Shown here piece by piece: positions 8,584 to 16,809 of a stretch of DNA of 64,000 nt (positions are counted from its first letter, which is position 1; every line of letters begins with the position of its first letter). Source of the DNA: Mucilaginibacter sp. GTDB taxonomy: Bacteria > Bacteroidota > Bacteroidia > Sphingobacteriales > Sphingobacteriaceae. The notes below the pieces were generated by a model that worked only from the letters and a program-made list of their open reading frames with translations, made no database searches and was not told the DNA's origin. Made by a program: the position numbers and the translations under genes. The DNA lies in the NCBI RefSeq assembly GCF_028288185.1, contig NZ_JAQBOF010000035.1, positions 169,430 through 233,429 of the forward strand. The letters run 5' to 3'.

Positions 8584-8614
8584 TTGATAAAGTCGGGATA
8601 TTTTCTTATATTTA
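8584..8614 (+). promoter_or_regulatory. Bacteroidota-type promoter
   Basis: TTG (8584-8586), a 20-bp spacer, then TATATTTA (8607-8614), one base off TAnnTTTG. Transcription would start near 8620 and meet the hairpin at 8647-8676 about 55 bases later, so the product is either a short RNA or an attenuated leader for the helicase-like gene. Confidence 0.45.
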
Positions 8615-8646
8615 CATAACATTTCAGAGTACGGTACAGGCTTAAT

Positions 8647-8676
8647 AAAAAGCTCTGTTTAGCTAACAGAGCTTTT
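8647..8676 (+). terminator. Terminator or attenuator upstream of the helicase-like gene
   Basis: The stem AGCTCTGTT/AACAGAGCT (8651-8673) is flanked by A and T runs. It lies about 115 bp before the start at 8791 and downstream of a good promoter, with no gene ahead of it on this strand. It therefore looks like a leader terminator or the 3' end of a small RNA. Confidence 0.65.
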
Positions 8677-8790
8677 TCTTTACCTAAGATTTCCTCTCCC
8701 GCGCCAATTGTTACAGATAATCATTTAAAGCCAGATACACCATGTTACACTCCACAGATCAACAACGTAAATACTGTATTATGCAAAGAA

Positions 8791-10602
8791 ATGATAAAAC
8801 CAATAATTATTACCCTGAACAACACCGATTACTTAGATAAAGCATTTAGGACCTTACCTTCAAACGCGTTTATACATAAAGGAAGATGTGGCATAGGTGG
8901 TACCACACTAGAGATTTTAGCCAAACGTTGCTCTATTATAATTGTACCGACAAAGGGGATTATAACCAGTAAGTGCAATAAGCACTCAGAGTTATTCGGC
9001 GTAGATGGAGACGTTAGTGTTGAAGCTATTGAGGCTTATCTGCAGTCTCCCACCAAATATAAAAAGATCATGTCAACGCCTGATAGCTTTGGTAAAATTA
9101 TAACCGCAGCTATTAATACCGGTAAATCAACACAACTCTATCAGGATTATTTCTTGCTTATGGACGAGTGTCATACTGCAATTACTGAAGCATTCAGAAA
9201 GAATATACTGAATCCATTCAAGTACCTATGGAATTTCAAACGCAAGACTTTTATCTCAGCTACACCATTTAAATTTAGCGACAAGCGATTTGAACAGTTT
9301 CAGCCTATTTATATCAGGTTCCATCAGACATACTTGGGTAAAGTGATCGTAAGACCTACCGGTAACGTTGATGCCTGTGTTGATTATTATATCAGCAACA
9401 GGGATGCGTTTACAGGCAAGCTATTTATTTTCTATAACTCAGTTACAGAAATGACGGAATGTATTAAACGTAACAGGTTGACAGCCGACCAGGCCCATAT
9501 CTATTGTGCAGCTAATGAAGACAACTTTGATAAGTTACCGGATAACCTATTGGTATTTCAACGTGAGCCAACAGATAATAAGTACGCAGACTTCAATTTC
9601 TTTACTTGCAAATACTTTGAGGGCATAGATATTAACGAGGAGAACGCAACAGTGCTGCTGGTTACCGACATACATAAGGCACACACCAAAGTTGGTATTA
9701 CCAATAAAGGTGTACAGGCTATTGGCCGCTTAAGGAAGCCGACACAACAGATCATACATATAACTAATAACAGACACATACAAGGCATGAAAACTATTGA
9801 TCAATTCAGGAAAGAGTATGAGATACACATTCAACCTATAGAAAGCTACAACAGCTATGTTGCTCGCTGCAATACATTTGGAGTAAAGCCTTTAGAAAGT
9901 TATGCTAAGCCTATTGAGTGCTTTGCAGATATTGATGAAGAGACAGGAATCGCAACTTTCAATACCACCAGATTAGACCAGGTGCTAAACGGATTGGTGT
10001 GTAATGAGCAATTTAACAACCTTGATACCATAAACGAGGCATGGGAACAGGCGTTGTATGAAGTAGAGATGAAACCCTATGGCGCAGCAGCATCGAAGCA
10101 ACGTAAGTCTAAAGCTGATAAACTCAAAGAGGATATTCAGTTGATAGAAGAACTGTTACAGCATCAGGGTGATTATGTAATGGGTCATGTTGCAAAGGAG
10201 CTTGCACGCATACAGAAAAGTAATCCTCTTGCCTATGAAGCCTATAATGGACTAAGCAAGACAAAGCTAGCTGAACTAAAATACAAACAGAAAGCAGTGA
10301 GAACGGCACTCATTGAAAAGCATAATGCAGATGCAGAAGTATTGTTACTGGCTCACCTAGATCACAACTTAGATGTTGGCCAACGTTGCTCAATAGAGGG
10401 ATTGGTAAACATACTACAGTTCGCTTATACACTATTGAAGATACGCAACCCCAAGACTGGAGTGGTAAAGAAAGCAAATGCTACCGATCTGAACGAGCCA
10501 GGAAGGTATAAACTGCATGGATGCAAAGTAGAACAAGGCGGTAAGCTAGTAAACGGTTACATCATTGAGCATTGTTACTTTAACCTGTTAAAAGCAGCGT
10601 GA
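8791..10602 (+). CDS. SF2-like helicase/ATPase with a noncanonical P-loop
   Basis: 603 residues. Helicase motifs appear in order: a P-loop-like KGRCGIGGTTL at 30-40 in which the usual GK[ST] is GGT, a Walker B DECH box (LLMDECHTA, 123-130), a motif III SAT (FISATPF, 155-160), FEGIDI (276-281) and a motif VI-like QAIGRLRKP (309-317). The C-terminal 200 residues are helical and lysine-rich. Proteins with the GIGGTTLE loop occur in Bacteroidota phages and islands, where a replication role is usually assumed. It is the largest island gene of this kind, follows a palindrome cluster, and may work with it in element replication. It could instead be a defence-type ATPase. Confidence 0.7.
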   Translation: MIKPIIITLNNTDYLDKAFRTLPSNAFIHKGRCGIGGTTLEILAKRCSIIIVPTKGIITSKCNKHSELFGVDGDVSVEAIEAYLQSPTKYKKIMSTPDSFGKIITAAINTGKSTQLYQDYFLLMDECHTAITEAFRKNILNPFKYLWNFKRKTFISATPFKFSDKRFEQFQPIYIRFHQTYLGKVIVRPTGNVDACVDYYISNRDAFTGKLFIFYNSVTEMTECIKRNRLTADQAHIYCAANEDNFDKLPDNLLVFQREPTDNKYADFNFFTCKYFEGIDINEENATVLLVTDIHKAHTKVGITNKGVQAIGRLRKPTQQIIHITNNRHIQGMKTIDQFRKEYEIHIQPIESYNSYVARCNTFGVKPLESYAKPIECFADIDEETGIATFNTTRLDQVLNGLVCNEQFNNLDTINEAWEQALYEVEMKPYGAAASKQRKSKADKLKEDIQLIEELLQHQGDYVMGHVAKELARIQKSNPLAYEAYNGLSKTKLAELKYKQKAVRTALIEKHNADAEVLLLAHLDHNLDVGQRCSIEGLVNILQFAYTLLKIRNPKTGVVKKANATDLNEPGRYKLHGCKVEQGGKLVNGYIIEHCYFNLLKAA

Positions 10603-10696
10603 GTAGTGATAATTTGATGTTTCCTCTCGGAGTTCAAAACTTACCTTTATAGAGGAATGAAAAATAATTGTTTCTAAACAGGAACAGAGCCTCAAG

Positions 10697-10718
10697 ACCC
10701 GCCTTAAAGCGGGTTTTG
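10697..10718 (+). terminator. Terminator after the helicase-like gene
   Basis: Stem ACCCGC (10697-10702) and GCGGGT (10709-10714) followed by TTTGTTGTTT, 95 bp after the stop. Before it lies a further inverted repeat (TTCCTCT near 10621 and AGAGGAA near 10651), so a small structured RNA in this interval is possible. Confidence 0.65.
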
Positions 10719-11051
10719 TTGTTTCAAAGCAGCTAGTTGCACATCGATTCGTTCAAACCATCGTTTAGCATGTTTTACTTGTAAAAACAGTGTTTTGGTA
10801 TTACGAAACGAAACATGGTATTATAAATACAAAACACTTCGATGCTACATCCTTCAGAAGGGTACCCTTTTTAAAGCAAAGGTTTGGATAATTGACATCT
10901 GCAAGTTTATCTTTTCTTTGTGTACACGAGCTTTTTTGCTTATCTTTATGTTAATAAAGCAATGATAACCGTTTCGTCGCTTCTATAGATCTCCATTTGC
11001 TCAAGCAGCATCCACAAAAGATATTTTAAGTTTATTATAACACAAAATAAT
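10719..11051. other. Intergenic region before the 106-aa gene
   Basis: No gene seen. It contains the 12-bp palindrome AAGGGTACCCTT (10858-10869) and a weak promoter-like pair (TTG at 10892-10894, TTTCTTTG at 10913-10920) that could serve the gene at 11052 with a leader of about 120 bases. Confidence 0.4.
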
Positions 11052-11372
11052 ATGACCATGGATTATTTCGCCCAGGAATTTGATAACGAGACGTTATCGC
11101 AATCAGATACACAATATACAACAACAATCGCTGGACATGAGAAAGCTAACTGTTCGATAAGTAAATCAGGAGACTTAAGTTGCCCTCAATGCTTTTTAAA
11201 TGATTTATTTAAAGCAACAGCCAAAGTGATTTATGAAAACACGACACTCGAGCCGATCAGCTCATTCGCAATAATGGCAGCCAATTTGAAAATGGAAAAA
11301 TTAGCAATTGATGAAATCTCTAAGCTGTCCATCCGAAACTTGTACGAAGACTTTAGAAAGTTACACTTATAA
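11052..11372 (+). CDS. Small hypothetical protein (106 aa)
   Basis: Unrecognised cytoplasmic protein. It starts at ATG 11052, or at 11058 two codons later. One CxxC pair (LSCPQCFLND, around residues 44-47) could hold a metal or be redox active. The C-terminal half is predicted helical (IMAANLKMEKLAIDEISK). It stands alone between a long leader and its own strong terminator, which supports a real transcription unit. Confidence 0.65.
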   Translation: MTMDYFAQEFDNETLSQSDTQYTTTIAGHEKANCSISKSGDLSCPQCFLNDLFKATAKVIYENTTLEPISSFAIMAANLKMEKLAIDEISKLSIRNLYEDFRKLHL

Positions 11373-11398
11373 AAAAGGTGCCTTAGTGCACCTTTTTT
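11371..11398 (+). terminator. Strong rho-independent terminator
   Basis: AAAAAAGGTGC pairs with GCACCTTTTTT around a 6-base loop (CTTAGT), with a T7 tail. It overlaps the stop codon of the preceding gene. Confidence 0.88.
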
Positions 11399-11816
11399 TG
11401 TTTTATACCCATTCCCAACCCTTTACTTTACAAGGGCATCTTTCTGAGCAAACACATAACCGTCAAACTCAATTTTCAAAATATATTTTTTTGAGGCGCT
11501 CCATATGATCTTACCCCGCCCTTTTTAATAGCACTTTGCTTTAGTATTAACAAATGTTCTCCCCTGAAATATATTCTGAGTGTTCAAACCGGAGATCGGC
11601 CGCTTAGAATTTCACCCCCTTACCTGATACCGGTATAAAATCAAATTGAGTGTGGGACTTAAGGGCACACAGCCTATGTTGAAAGCACACTTTTGCAAGC
11701 AAAAGCTGAAACCCTGTGAATGCTTTGCATTCATACTATCACTGCTGCCTGGCTTTCAATTCGGCTTATGCCTTAGTCACAAACTCATTCTATTCACTTA
11801 CCTAAAACCACATAAC
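11399..11816. other. Structured leader region before the 161-aa gene
   Basis: No gene seen; the upstream extension of the next frame (from 11646) reads as cysteine-rich, non-family-like sequence and is probably untranslated. Two compact hairpins lie in a row: CTTTTGC/GCAAAAG (11690-11705) and GAATGC/GCATTC (11718-11732), about 90-130 bases before the ATG at 11817. They may be part of a regulatory 5' leader. Confidence 0.4.
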
Positions 11817-12302
11817 ATGCGAGAGATCAAACACGTTGGAGACATCATCCAACAACATTTTCCATTATCACAAAGCCGAGGAAACAAGCGTTGGACCGTT
11901 GCTCATCAACGCAAGAAGTATGACCAAATGACGACGCACAATGAACCCATTGAAGTGGCTTACCATCGCATTGTCAATGTCGTAAAGTCGCTTTACATGC
12001 TGCCTGGAGATGTCTATTTTGAACGTGATTACAAAGAAGATAGGTCAGAAGGACTTTATGGTATGCATGCCTTGCTCACACCTCATTTTTATTGGAGACT
12101 TGATTGTGCATTCACCTACAATTATGAAATAACCTATGCCTTTAACAATTGCAGTTATGAGTCAGAGATAAGAAAGCTGATGCAAGCCTATCCGTTAGAC
12201 AGAGCAGCCATTGAGAAGCAATTTGCACCTGACTTTAATACTTTCTACAATTCTGTATTGGCTGTGCAAGAGCCAATACACATCCATTCCTTTACAAGGT
12301 AA
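11817..12302 (+). CDS. Hypothetical protein (161 aa)
   Basis: Start chosen at ATG 11817 (MREIKHVGDIIQQHF). An in-frame extension to 11646 is possible but its sequence looks noncoding. The protein is soluble and rich in Tyr, His and Phe (YFERDYKEDR, LLTPHFYWRLD, FTYNYEITYAF), with no signal peptide. I recognise no family. A terminator follows 29 bp later, so it is a monocistronic unit like its neighbours. Confidence 0.6.
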   Translation: MREIKHVGDIIQQHFPLSQSRGNKRWTVAHQRKKYDQMTTHNEPIEVAYHRIVNVVKSLYMLPGDVYFERDYKEDRSEGLYGMHALLTPHFYWRLDCAFTYNYEITYAFNNCSYESEIRKLMQAYPLDRAAIEKQFAPDFNTFYNSVLAVQEPIHIHSFTR

Positions 12303-12330
12303 TCATTTGAGATTGCCTTACAACATATCA

Positions 12331-12356
12331 AGCCTTGGTCTAACGACCAGGGCTTT
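12331..12356 (+). terminator. Rho-independent terminator
   Basis: AGCCTTGGTC (12331-12340) and GACCAGGGCT (12345-12354) form a 10-bp stem with one mispair and a TAAC loop, followed by TTTT. Confidence 0.75.
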
Positions 12357-12390
12357 TATCGTTTACACTAACTCACTAAACAAATAATTT

Positions 12391-12876
12391 ATGAAACAAA
12401 CACCATCTAAACCAGTGCAATCCCCTTTTAACAAAGAGGTTCAAACGGTATTTTTTAAAATCCTTAAAGAAGCAAAGGCATTGCTTGCTACATTGGAGCG
12501 CGAAGAACTCAGATACTCATTGATAAGAGAAGATCGCTTAAGTGATTCGCTAAGCAGAATTATCCACGAGTTCTGTAATCCGTTGCTTTATCTACGCCTT
12601 GAAAGCGACATTGACGGCAAGCTTAGTATTCGTTATGGATTTGAACCATGTGAGGACTATGCTCATATCACAGTTGCATTTACACGCTTTCTTTATAAGG
12701 CCACTATGCGGGAAGCTACGTCTCAGAACATTGAGGATAGCATTAAAACAAGTTTCTTTATACATAATCCTGACGAAATGTACGCATATCTCGAAGAGCA
12801 GATGAAGCATCACACCTTTCATTTAATTAAGTACAAGCCAGCAGCTGTAAGAAGAAAACAAATGAAGGCTGCATAG
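12391..12876 (+). CDS. Hypothetical protein (161 aa)
   Basis: Unrecognised soluble, mainly helical protein (VFFKILKEAKALLATLEREE; AFTRFLYKATMREATSQN) with a basic tail (RRKQMKAA). No signal peptide, membrane segment or metal motif. It has the same length as the upstream 161-aa protein but no visible sequence similarity. Its place in the island suggests an element-specific role. Confidence 0.6.
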   Translation: MKQTPSKPVQSPFNKEVQTVFFKILKEAKALLATLEREELRYSLIREDRLSDSLSRIIHEFCNPLLYLRLESDIDGKLSIRYGFEPCEDYAHITVAFTRFLYKATMREATSQNIEDSIKTSFFIHNPDEMYAYLEEQMKHHTFHLIKYKPAAVRRKQMKAA

Positions 12877-13181
12877 TATCACAACTGTTTATTAACTTTA
12901 CAATAAAAAAGGAGGAAACCGCCAACATACCATTACAAGAAAATTTTATTATTAAGATATAAGCGTTAAGCTTTGTTTGTCTTGGCTAAGAAACCTTGGA
13001 AATTTCAATTACACCAAAGACAGATGAGTTCAACGTCCTACGCGATAAGCGTAAGGGCGAAGACTTGTTTGTTGGTGTTGGGCTTTTCCAAGGGCCTCTT
13101 AGTCACAAATTAAGTTCAGTCCTTGCGCTTATTGTGTTTACCAACCTACCATAGAGGACTGATATGGTACCAAATCATATA
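12877..13181. other. Intergenic region before the lipoprotein gene
   Basis: No gene seen. It contains small stems such as TACGC/GCGTA near 13035-13050, with no clear promoter or terminator. Confidence 0.35.
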
Positions 13182-13913
13182 ATGAAATTTAAACCTTTAC
13201 TTATCTTAAGCATAGCTATGCTTGCCACAGCTTGTAGTCATGGATTTTACTACAGACCAGATCCATTTACAACCGGACAAAATAATATCATCATCAATAA
13301 TGGAGTTGCTTATGCAATCTCGCAGAAGGGTGAAACTTCGGTTATCTTAACAGCCATTAAGCCAGTCGACGGTGAACTTGAACTGAGAATAGGTTACGTT
13401 AACAACAACGCCAACCGAGTTGACGCAATACCGGAACAAATTCAAGTATATACCTTAAACGGTAAGAAGCTTAAATCCTATGCAGTATATTCCGCTGATC
13501 AATACATCAACAAGCTACAGAGAAAGCAAAATTTCGCAATGGCTGTGCAGGCGTTCAGCGATGGTTATAATAACACCGCTGCAGGCTATTCTACTTCAAG
13601 AACCAATGCAGCAGTAGTTTCATCCAACGGCAGCTATGCGGTAGGAAGTTCATCCACTACAACTTACGATGCGAGTAAGGTATCAGAAGCAGACTATAGA
13701 AGCAGGCAAGAATTAGAACACGTGGCAACAAACTTTGCTCAGCAAAATCAAAACATAAGTCAGCAACTTATTCGGAGCAACACTCTTTTAAAAGGACAGA
13801 GCATTGAAGGCTATGTAATTGTTAACACAAGTAAATCTTTTAAAGAAAAAATTTACGTTGACGTACCTATTGGTAACGACAAACATGAATTTATGTTAAT
13901 ACCTAATCTTTAA
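13182..13913 (+). CDS. Putative lipoprotein (243 aa)
   Basis: Start set at ATG 13182 because MKFKPLLILSIAMLATAC is a clean lipoprotein signal with lipobox LATAC; the ATG at 13164 adds six residues that spoil it. The mature part has a beta-rich region (TSVILTAIKPVDGELELRIG), a low-complexity Ser/Thr/Asn-rich linker (about 125-165) and a C-terminal region ending VDVPIGNDKHEFMLIP. This layout suits a periplasmic or surface protein that binds a partner. Function unknown. A secreted protein gene follows 44 bp downstream on the same strand. Confidence 0.7.
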   Translation: MKFKPLLILSIAMLATACSHGFYYRPDPFTTGQNNIIINNGVAYAISQKGETSVILTAIKPVDGELELRIGYVNNNANRVDAIPEQIQVYTLNGKKLKSYAVYSADQYINKLQRKQNFAMAVQAFSDGYNNTAAGYSTSRTNAAVVSSNGSYAVGSSSTTTYDASKVSEADYRSRQELEHVATNFAQQNQNISQQLIRSNTLLKGQSIEGYVIVNTSKSFKEKIYVDVPIGNDKHEFMLIPNL

Positions 13914-13957
13914 ACCCTACAAGGCAGACTTTTGTCTGTCTTGCTAATCACAATCTT

Positions 13958-14353
13958 ATGTTTAACAAACTAATTCTCACATGCTTCCTTGTATTTGGCA
14001 CTTTAACCATATCCAATGCGCAAAGCCTTAAAATCACTGATGTTAACTCATCAAATGATAAAATGTACAAACAGGCATCTGAAGGCTTAGGCAAAGCGAT
14101 TATCATCACTATTTACGACAAAAGCGTTAAATTACAACTGCCGGATGATGCCAAACCAATAGTTCTTAGAGCTATATCTGCTAATGAATACTATGATGTC
14201 ACAGAAGAAAGTGAAAAGGAAAAGTGGACAGCTCGTCTAACAGTCAATAAAACACTTGGGGTAGTAACTTCCGCGCTTTTAACTATAACTGTTGCGGAGA
14301 AAGGAGGAAAGTATCAAAGCGCAAGCTGTACGTTTACTGCTAAAAGGTTCTAA
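13958..14353 (+). CDS. Secreted hypothetical protein (131 aa)
   Basis: Sec signal peptide (MFNKLILTCFLVFGTLTISNAQ) with cleavage after NAQ. The mature 110 residues alternate in a beta-rich pattern (IIITIYDKSVKLQLPDDA; ALLTITVAEKGG), compatible with a small periplasmic lipocalin-like or sandwich fold. No family recognised. Probably cotranscribed with the lipoprotein before it. Confidence 0.65.
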   Translation: MFNKLILTCFLVFGTLTISNAQSLKITDVNSSNDKMYKQASEGLGKAIIITIYDKSVKLQLPDDAKPIVLRAISANEYYDVTEESEKEKWTARLTVNKTLGVVTSALLTITVAEKGGKYQSASCTFTAKRF

Positions 14354-14380
14354 AGAAATAGTACCAATTACTTACTAACC

Positions 14381-14647
14381 ATGAAGTATAACCCAATCAC
14401 TCAAACACTATTTACAGATAGCTTAACAGCTTTAAAAAAACTTCATTGCCCTTTAAACAAACATTGGGACGAACTAACGAATATAGCACATAGTCAAGAC
14501 AGACTATGTGCTACTTGTCAGCATCAAGTTTTAGATACAGCCCTTTTAAATGAAAGGGATTTACAACGACTCCTACAGCTAAACCCCAACACTTGCTTAA
14601 AGGTCGACATTAACCAATTTAACATCACGATCACTTATGATACATAA
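14381..14647 (+). CDS. Small cysteine protein, zinc-ribbon-like (88 aa)
   Basis: Cysteines at 23, 43, 46 and 72 in the pattern LKKLHCP...HWDEL...RLCATCQHQVLDTA...NTCLKV. This resembles the short module in some Bacteroidota proteins with CxxNWDxM, GRFCxxCxKxVxDFT and a final Cys-Gly, likely a metal-binding ribbon. Its last 11 bases overlap the next gene, so the two are translationally coupled. Function unknown. Confidence 0.6.
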   Translation: MKYNPITQTLFTDSLTALKKLHCPLNKHWDELTNIAHSQDRLCATCQHQVLDTALLNERDLQRLLQLNPNTCLKVDINQFNITITYDT

Positions 14648-15134
14648 ATTATTCCGCAAGGAGCAAAGCTCACATTTGATTGATTTAACTACAGGCTTGC
14701 GCACAATATTAACTGCAAGAACAAAGGAAGCCATTAATAAGGCTGCTAGCAAAGGTTATATGCCTTTAGTTAAACTGGTAGTGCCTAACCCATCCATTAA
14801 AAGCAAGTTCGCAGTCTTACAAAACCCGATCACAGGTGAAATAGAATTAATACATGACTTCCGCGCCGAGAGTAGCAATAAAGGATTGATAACAGTTATT
14901 GACTTTACCGACTATAACCCACATCACAACCAATCACCCTATGCAGCCTACCTCGTACCTAAAAACCTAAAAGCTGGTGAGGATGTATGGTTAGACGACT
15001 TGATTGAAAACATAGTAGGTGCACAATGGAATCAAGGAGATTGCTTTCGATTACCATCATGTAAGGCAACTTGGGATGGTAACGACTTTATCCTACAAGT
15101 TCCAAAAGACGGACCTGCGATAATGGTCGGCTGA
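14637..15134 (+). CDS. Hypothetical protein coupled to the cysteine protein (165 aa)
   Basis: Starts inside the preceding gene (14637-14647 overlap). Soluble, no signal peptide. It contains beta-rich stretches (MPLVKLVVPNPSIKSKFAV; GLITVIDFTDYNPH) and a conserved-looking acidic segment (AGEDVWLDDLIENIVG) before two cysteines (GDCFRLPSCKATWDG). Family not recognised. The overlap with the small cysteine protein suggests the two act together or form a complex. Confidence 0.6.
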   Translation: MIHKLFRKEQSSHLIDLTTGLRTILTARTKEAINKAASKGYMPLVKLVVPNPSIKSKFAVLQNPITGEIELIHDFRAESSNKGLITVIDFTDYNPHHNQSPYAAYLVPKNLKAGEDVWLDDLIENIVGAQWNQGDCFRLPSCKATWDGNDFILQVPKDGPAIMVG

Positions 15135-15228
15135 CACCGACCTGCTTCGCAACTCTCTTCGTTCGCTGTGCTATAAGATGTGTGAGAAGTAATAGCAACA
15201 TTACTTAGTGATTGTATATATTTAACCT

Positions 15229-16131
15229 ATGAAAGTAAAAGATACATATGCATTTTGGCTGATTGGTTTAGGTGCGAGTTCCTTCATTACCTTATTAATC
15301 TTATTCCTTTGGAAAGACTCTACAGTATTCTCAACATCGACAACAATAGACCACAGCAAATTGAGCAGTTTAGGTTCCATTATGAGTGGGTTAGTAGGGA
15401 CATTCTGGTCTTTAGCTGGTGTATTACTTTTCTACATAGCATTGACAGAACAACGTAAAGACATGGAGGTGAATCGTAAAGCGTTGGGCCTGCAAACCGA
15501 TGCTTTAACTAATCAAATTAAAGAATTTGAACTTCAAACCGCTGAACTTCAAGCTAGCAGAGAAGTGTATACTGAGCAATTGGCTACTCAAAGTCTACAG
15601 CGATTTGAAAGCACCTTCTTTCAGATGGTCACATTGCATCATAATTTAGTAAATTCAGCAGCTGCAAGGGATGAGCGAGGAAATGCAATTGCTGTTGGTC
15701 GAGAAAGCTTTATAGCTATCAATGGATGGCTTATTAAAAGGTGGAACCCCCTAAAAAACCTGGCTGAGGAAGATATAATAAGTACATATCTTTCTCTATA
15801 TGATTCATATCAGCATGTACTAGGCCACTACTTTAGAAATCTGTATCATATCTTCAAATTCATTGATGAATCTAGCATTTCAAATAAAAAGCTATATGCG
15901 AACATCATAAGAGCACAATTATCATCTAACGAGCTTTTGTTATTAGTTTATAACTGTCTATCAACCAATGGTGATGAAAAGTTCAAGCCGTTGGTCGAAA
16001 AGTACTCCGTACTTAAGAATCTTGACTGGACACTGATTGAAGGAGGAATGGACGTAATCAGACGTTATAAAGCAAAAGCTTTTGGACACAAAGATTTTTC
16101 ATTTTTAGATGGTCATAAAGATTGGCTCTAA
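15229..16131 (+). CDS. AbiC-like putative phage abortive infection protein
   Basis: 300 residues. Two N-terminal membrane helices (about 8-28 and 50-72) are followed by a coiled coil (about 75-120, EQRKDMEVNRKALGLQTD) and a cytoplasmic domain starting LQRFESTFFQMVTLHHNLV. The segment YDSYQHVLGHYFRNLYHIF with FIDESS is typical of the putAbiC family (Pfam 'putative phage abortive infection protein'). Family members are membrane-anchored and thought to stop phage growth by harming the infected cell; the mechanism is not known to me. It stands alone on the island, and a hairpin-rich noncoding stretch follows. Confidence 0.75.
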   Translation: MKVKDTYAFWLIGLGASSFITLLILFLWKDSTVFSTSTTIDHSKLSSLGSIMSGLVGTFWSLAGVLLFYIALTEQRKDMEVNRKALGLQTDALTNQIKEFELQTAELQASREVYTEQLATQSLQRFESTFFQMVTLHHNLVNSAAARDERGNAIAVGRESFIAINGWLIKRWNPLKNLAEEDIISTYLSLYDSYQHVLGHYFRNLYHIFKFIDESSISNKKLYANIIRAQLSSNELLLLVYNCLSTNGDEKFKPLVEKYSVLKNLDWTLIEGGMDVIRRYKAKAFGHKDFSFLDGHKDWL

Positions 16132-16809
16132 TGTATGACAGTAGCTTCACTAACCTCACCCGCTTCTGTTGCTTACATTGGGTAAGGTTAGCTACGCTCC
16201 TGTTGGCGCTCCGGGCCTTTCACACACAAGGAAATATGGTATTACGCAACTGCCAATGCTTTCAAAGCTGTCGCCAGATGTCTTACCTGATAAAGAATGC
16301 ATACGCATACATTATAAGGTAATGCTTCGCGTGGATTGCGGCACATTTTTATTTCATACCCTATACACATATACCACCCATTCATAAAATGTGCTGTTTA
16401 AGATCCACACTTCGCAATCTGTCACCCTGCTTTGACTATAGCAAAGTTGTTGCTTCATATTTGCTCTCTCTTGATTTAAGCAATTTTCATTTATGCTTCG
16501 GTTACTTGGTTTGCAACCAGGTAAACCTTGCAACACTCAATCTGCTTGAATCAAGTCGCAAATCATAATTTTGCTCACCTTACGCCTCGGGTTAGGCATC
16601 AGCATTGTCACGGCATTTGCAATTACAATGCTACTCGCATTGTTCAAATGCAGCGCCAATGCCTTGTGATGCATTCCTTATAGTCGCCTTGCGGCTATCT
16701 CTATAAGGACCTAACCCTCTATTCGCGTAGAACGGTTCGCGAAAGAAAGAAGGCTATTGTTATTTGATAGGCAATTATTTACCTTAGAGGCAAACTTAAT
16801 CACATCACA
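16132..16809. other. Hairpin-rich noncoding region (678 bp)
   Basis: No gene is convincing here. Strong inverted repeats occur one after another: CTAACCTCACCC/GGGTAAGGTTAG (16150-16191, with outer GTAGC/GCTAC), ACAATGC/GCATTGT (16625-16643), and a two-tier hairpin at 16675-16709 (outer TCCTTATAG/CTATAAGGA, inner TAGTCGC/GCGGCTA). None ends in a T tract, so these are not ordinary terminators. A structured noncoding RNA or a long leader for the secreted-protein operon is possible. Confidence 0.4.
16757..16787 (+). promoter_or_regulatory. Candidate promoter for the tail-fibre-like/RHS operon
   Basis: TTG (16757-16759), 20-bp spacer, TACCTTAG (16780-16787), two bases off TAnnTTTG. It lies 23 bp before the ATG at 16810. 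Confidence 0.4.

Noticed and set aside
8742..8840. A 32-codon frame overlapping the helicase-like gene start
   Set aside because: Possible leader peptide, but no biased codon run or alternate pairing was seen around it.
11646..11816. N-terminal extension of the gene at 11817
   Set aside because: The extra 57 residues are cysteine-rich and low in coding character, and the DNA there holds two hairpins. The ATG at 11817 is the better start.
16122..16536. Several 60-72 residue frames on both strands after the AbiC-like gene
   Set aside because: They overlap each other and the inverted repeats, have no family features and are typical noise in a noncoding stretch.
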